From IMCC2047 sp041395865 (GTDB lineage: Bacteria; Pseudomonadota; Gammaproteobacteria; Pseudomonadales; IMCC2047), in the NCBI GenBank assembly GCA_041395865.1, contig JAWKZQ010000007.1:62001-126000 (forward strand): 64,000 nucleotides of DNA, written 5' to 3'. The notes beneath the pieces were generated by a model, which worked only from the letters and a program-made list of their open reading frames with translations, had not been told where the DNA came from and ran no database searches. Positions 61,084 to 64,000 of the stretch are shown here, one piece after another (position 1 is the first letter of the stretch; each line of letters starts with the position of its first letter). Made by a program: the position numbers and the translations under genes.

Positions 61084-61139
61084 CGCTGTCCGTTCAATTG
61101 TTTTTTTGATGCCCTCCGGCATCGTAGCAGGAGTGAAAG

Positions 61140-61634
61140 ATGGCCTCACGAGGTGTTAACAAAGTAATTCTGGTGGGTAACCTGGGGCAGGATCCCGAAA
61201 CCCGTTATTTACCCTCGGGTGGCGCGGTAACCAATGTGACGTTGGCGACTTCCGAAACCTGGAAAGACAAGCAAACCGGCCAACAACAGGAGCGTACCGA
61301 GTGGCATCGGGTGGTCTTCTTCAACCGGTTGGGCGAAATTGCCGGCGAATACCTGCGCAAAGGCTCAAAAATTTATGTGGAAGGTTCGCTGCGTACCCGC
61401 AAGTGGCAGGGCCAGGACGGGCAGGACCGTTACACCACGGAGATTGTGGCCAGTGAAATGCAGATGCTTGACAGCCGAGGCGCTGGCGATAGCTTCGGTG
61501 GCGGCCAATACCAGCAGTCTGCACCTCAGCAAAATACAGCGCCACAGCAAGGTATGGCTCCGCAACAGCCTGCGGCCCAGCCGCAACCGGCGCCGGGCGG
61601 GTTTGATGATTTCGACGATGATATTCCGTTTTAA
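61140..61634 (+). CDS. ssb: Single-stranded DNA-binding protein
   Basis: SSB coats single-stranded DNA as a tetramer in replication, repair and recombination. The 164-residue protein has the N-terminal OB fold (RGVNKVILVGNLGQDPETRY, then EWHRVVFFNRLGEIAGEYL), a Gln/Pro-rich low-complexity linker, and the acidic tip DFDDDIPF that recruits partner proteins. The start has a good ribosome-binding site (AGGAGTGAAAG). It is followed by a terminator. Confidence 0.97.
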   Translation: MASRGVNKVILVGNLGQDPETRYLPSGGAVTNVTLATSETWKDKQTGQQQERTEWHRVVFFNRLGEIAGEYLRKGSKIYVEGSLRTRKWQGQDGQDRYTTEIVASEMQMLDSRGAGDSFGGGQYQQSAPQQNTAPQQGMAPQQPAAQPQPAPGGFDDFDDDIPF

Positions 61635-61667
61635 GCCGGGCTGGATCTAGGATATCTGTTGTTCATG

Positions 61668-61694
61668 AAAACCCCTGTTGCCAGGGGTTTTTTA
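61668..61694 (+). terminator. Terminator of ssb
   Basis: AAAACCCCTG / CAGGGGTTTT with a TTGC loop and two further T. It lies 33 bases after the ssb stop. Confidence 0.9.
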
Positions 61695-61731
61695 TTGGCG
61701 GGAAACATTTGCCCATGTGGAAACTGTTGTG

Positions 61732-62028
61732 ATGATAAAAGGATCGAGAAAAACGCAGCTTGCGATGCTGGGCGTAGCCTTTTTGTTTGTGTTGAGCGGC
61801 ATCGTTCTTATTGTCTGTGAGATGTATAAAACCATTGAGCCGGTTTATTTGTTTGGTAAATTGAACCTCGCCGTTGTGCTTGTCGTCATTGGGGTGTCAT
61901 CACTTTTCTGGCCCCTAGACCGCCGGGGAAAAGAAAAAACGCAATCATTACTAGGAGCCCGGAAGGCGAAAGCCAGGAGGATTGTTTGTCAAACGCAGCG
62001 CTTTCAAAGGAAATCAATGCACTTTTGA
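61732..62028 (+). CDS. Small two-helix membrane protein, unknown function
   Basis: This 98-residue protein starts MIKGSRKTQLAMLGVAFLFV and has two hydrophobic helices (about residues 10-30 and 46-63), then a basic C-terminal tail (RRGKEKTQSLLGARKAKARR). I recognise no family. The last 43 bases overlap the next gene in another frame. The ribosome-binding site is weak. A longer start at 61678 lies inside the ssb terminator and is unlikely. It may be expressed together with the following FMN-binding-like protein. Confidence 0.55.
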   Translation: MIKGSRKTQLAMLGVAFLFVLSGIVLIVCEMYKTIEPVYLFGKLNLAVVLVVIGVSSLFWPLDRRGKEKTQSLLGARKAKARRIVCQTQRFQRKSMHF

Positions 62029-62432
62029 CTGCCCAGGTCCAAGGAGTGCTGGCTACGCTGGACGGCGAACAGCCCTGTTTGCACCTGATGGCCTATGCTT
62101 TTAGCGATGACCTGGCGGACATTTACCTGGCTTCCTACGCCGATACCCGTAAAGTCAGCAATATGCTGAACCAGCCCCGGGTTTCCCTGCTCTGGGATAA
62201 TCGCACCGGTAATAACAGGGATCATGTCGAAGGCATGGCGTTGAATGCCACCGGTGAAGCACGGCTGCTTGACGGCACCGTACGCCAGGGGGCGATCGCC
62301 AAATTGCTGGTCCGGAATCCATCGCTTGAAAAGCTGCTGGGTGATGAAAAAACGGCGGTTTTTGCGGTAAGCGTAGCGCGTTACGTGTTCGCCCAAGGTT
62401 ATACGAAGGTGCGGGAATACTGCCCCGGTTAA
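61986..62432 (+). CDS. Pyridoxamine 5'-phosphate oxidase-like FMN-binding protein
   Basis: The 148-residue protein resembles the small split-barrel flavoprotein family: LLTAQVQGVLATLDGEQPCL, then LYLASYADTRKVSNML-like IYLASYADTRKVSNML, VSLLWDNRT, and ALNATGEARLLDG. Members bind FMN, F420 or heme; the cofactor and substrate here are unknown. The start is TTG 61986 with a strong AGGAGG six bases before. The first 43 bases overlap the preceding small gene, suggesting coupled translation. The stop is five bases from the end of the convergent metallopeptidase gene. Confidence 0.75.
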   Translation: MSNAALSKEINALLTAQVQGVLATLDGEQPCLHLMAYAFSDDLADIYLASYADTRKVSNMLNQPRVSLLWDNRTGNNRDHVEGMALNATGEARLLDGTVRQGAIAKLLVRNPSLEKLLGDEKTAVFAVSVARYVFAQGYTKVREYCPG

Positions 62433-62436
62433 TTTG

Positions 62437-63750
62437 CTATTGTGGTACGACTTGCCAGCGGCCGGCATTACTGTCCGAGCCTTCATAGCCCAAGGTTCCC
62501 TTGAGGTTGCTTTGTTCCATGGTCAGTACGCCCTGACCAAAGGCGCTCCCCCAGACCCACTCGAAACGCAGCTGTTTCCCGCTGACAAAGCCCTCAATGC
62601 TGCCGGCACCCAGGCCGAAATCGAAATAACCTGTGACACGTGCGCCTGAGCGGGTAAGGCTTAGCGCCAGATCGAGTTCTTCGCTGTCGCCTGCGGGAAG
62701 AAAATGTTCAAAGACGCCGAAGAATTCCCCGGAGAAGTCTCCACTGGCAACTGCCGGCGCTTTTGCCCGGTAACTCAGGGAGTCGAGGGTGATGGCCTTG
62801 GCCTTGGCGGCGATACTGCGTTGTACCTGCGGGTCTTCAAGGATGTCAGCAACCGTATCGATTTGGCTGGCGATGTACAGCACACTTTGTGCCCCGGTTT
62901 GGGCGTCTGTCGCTTCTACGCTGAAATCCGCCGGGTTTTTGCGCAGGTCGGCTGCAAGTGCTCGCATACGCGCGGCGGTAAAGGGGTGTGTTGACTGTTC
63001 GGCGAGGAACGTTTGCCATTTTTCGTCGGAAGCAAAGTCGCCCCGGTTTGCCGACCAATGCGCCATGGCAATAAAGAAATTGGCCATGCCTCCCGGTGCA
63101 ACGCCAATACGGCGCATGATTTCATTGGCGAAATGATCCGCCTGGGCTTCGTTGGCCTGCGCCTGTTTAGCCGGAACATGCGGACCATAACCGGGGTGCC
63201 GGTATAGCAGGTGGGCGACTTCGTGGGCCATGATCCATACCACCGCCGATTTCAATATTTTCTGCGAGACATCATCAATTTTGGCATCCTGCTTCCAGAT
63301 ATCGCTGGGAATGCCCAGTGCCTGCAGGGGCGGCGGGAAGCCTCCGGGAGGCGGTTTCTGGTATTTGAGCATGGCGACATAATCGGTGACATTCTCAAGG
63401 CTTTTGCCCTTTGCCCAGGCATAACCCCAGGCGAGGGAGAGATCATCAAGAAACTTGACCGACTGGATGGGTATCACCACTGACTGGTTTTTGGCGTAAA
63501 AGGTCATCGGGTCGCCCGCGGCATCTCCGGGGGCGCGCAGGGGTAATTCAAGGCGAACCTGGCCGATTTGGGCGCGTTCCTGCGGGGTTAGCGAACCTAA
63601 CACCAGGCGATTAAAGTTCGAACGTAACGCCGGTTCGTAGCGGTCATGGCGCTCCTGCAGGTATTGGGTGGTGTAGAGGGAGGCGAGACTGGCCGCTGTG
63701 GCTGGTTGTAGCGCCAGGCCAAGCAGCAGAAGCAGGACAGATAGACGCAT
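62437..63750 (-). CDS. Secreted M48-like zinc metallopeptidase with C-terminal beta domain
   Basis: The 437-residue protein has a signal peptide (MRLSVLLLLLGLALQPATAA), so it acts in the periplasm or outside. A zinc-peptidase core has HEVAH (176-180) and a downstream acidic segment NEAQADHFANE (200-210) whose Glu can be the third zinc ligand, as in family M48. The last about 100 residues (from DFSGEFFGVFEHFLPAGD) look like a separate all-beta domain, rich in alternating hydrophobic and small residues, ending YEGSDSNAGRWQVVPQ. I do not recognise that domain. It is probably in one transcript with the upstream partial gene, 13 bases away. Substrate is unknown. Confidence 0.75.
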   Translation of the reverse strand: MRLSVLLLLLGLALQPATAASLASLYTTQYLQERHDRYEPALRSNFNRLVLGSLTPQERAQIGQVRLELPLRAPGDAAGDPMTFYAKNQSVVIPIQSVKFLDDLSLAWGYAWAKGKSLENVTDYVAMLKYQKPPPGGFPPPLQALGIPSDIWKQDAKIDDVSQKILKSAVVWIMAHEVAHLLYRHPGYGPHVPAKQAQANEAQADHFANEIMRRIGVAPGGMANFFIAMAHWSANRGDFASDEKWQTFLAEQSTHPFTAARMRALAADLRKNPADFSVEATDAQTGAQSVLYIASQIDTVADILEDPQVQRSIAAKAKAITLDSLSYRAKAPAVASGDFSGEFFGVFEHFLPAGDSEELDLALSLTRSGARVTGYFDFGLGAGSIEGFVSGKQLRFEWVWGSAFGQGVLTMEQSNLKGTLGYEGSDSNAGRWQVVPQ

Positions 63751-63763
63751 AACGTTACTCCCT

Positions 63764-64000
63764 TCAGTCCAGGTTTAAATGCTGACGAGCCGCTTCGCTT
63801 AAAGTGGCGGGCGGTGACGCCGGGTCGCCATTGTGAACCCAGTCCAGAAAGGCCTGCTGATCCCCCCATTTCTCACTGTCCCAGACCGATAACATCAGCA
63901 TTTGGCGTATGTGGGGGAGGGCAATTCGTAGCCGGTTAAGGTCGGCATCGGACAGCATTGGCTGGCCGTTGCTGGCAGAGGCCAGGGCTGTGTCCAGTTG
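63764..64000 (-). CDS. Hypothetical protein, N-terminal part beyond the window edge
   Basis: The frame is open to the last base of the window. The visible 78 C-terminal codons contain LSDADLNRLRIALPHIRQML and VWDSEKWGDQQAFLDWVHNG. It is rich in helix-forming residues, with three Trp. An internal ATG (63958) could be a start, but the open frame continues upstream without a stop, so a longer protein is more likely. I recognise no family. It precedes the metallopeptidase gene in the same direction. Confidence 0.5.
   Translation of the reverse strand, partial: QLDTALASASNGQPMLSDADLNRLRIALPHIRQMLMLSVWDSEKWGDQQAFLDWVHNGDPASPPATLSEAARQHLNLD

Overview
The window is a 64 kb chromosomal segment of a gammaproteobacterium. 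Gene order (birA-coaX-SPOR gene-tRNA cluster-tuf-tRNA-Trp-secE-nusG-rplKAJL-rpoBC-rpsLG-fusA-tuf-S10/spc/alpha operons, with uvrA and ssb further on) is that of Pseudomonas and its relatives. Protein details and the 16S sequence suggest Cellvibrionaceae, with Cellvibrio the most likely genus. This placement is inferred by eye, without a database search. I see no phage, insertion sequence, CRISPR array or integrase.

Layout. Positions 1-3060 hold the 3' part of clpB and a convergent gene for a small exported DUF4124 protein. Positions 3213-7452 hold ilvI-ilvH-ilvC, preceded by a possible leader-peptide attenuator, then pssA. Positions 7479-13497 are a complete rRNA operon with four tandem promoters: 16S, tRNA-Ile, tRNA-Ala, 23S, 5S and two terminators. 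Positions 13723-18472 hold birA, coaX, a SPOR-like protein gene, four tRNAs, the first EF-Tu gene, tRNA-Trp and secE. Positions 18485-48498 are an almost uninterrupted transcription and translation block: nusG, the L11/L10 operons, rpoB, rpoC, the str operon with a second EF-Tu gene, and the S10, spc and alpha operons up to rplQ.

Positions 48638-55977 (minus strand) hold the metabolically most striking part: ppc, mtkB, mtkA, mcl and an hpr-type dehydrogenase gene. This is the C4-to-C2 half of the serine cycle of methylotrophs: PEP carboxylase, malate-CoA ligase, malyl-CoA lyase and hydroxypyruvate/glyoxylate reductase. No methanol- or folate-C1 genes are present in the window. Together the enzymes could split PEP-derived malate into acetyl-CoA and glyoxylate, or run the lyase and ligase backwards to assimilate glyoxylate. 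The PEP carboxylase has the serine-cycle-type sequence and lacks the usual C-terminal QNTG.

Positions 56204-64000 hold queF, uvrA (opposite strand), an LpxL-like acyltransferase gene, ssb, two small genes, and a secreted M48-like metallopeptidase gene preceded by a gene cut by the window edge.

Regulatory structure readable from the sequence includes the rrn promoters and two boxA elements, an L10-type mRNA leader, a str-operon promoter embedded in the rpoC terminator, a near-consensus S10 promoter, and many intrinsic terminators.
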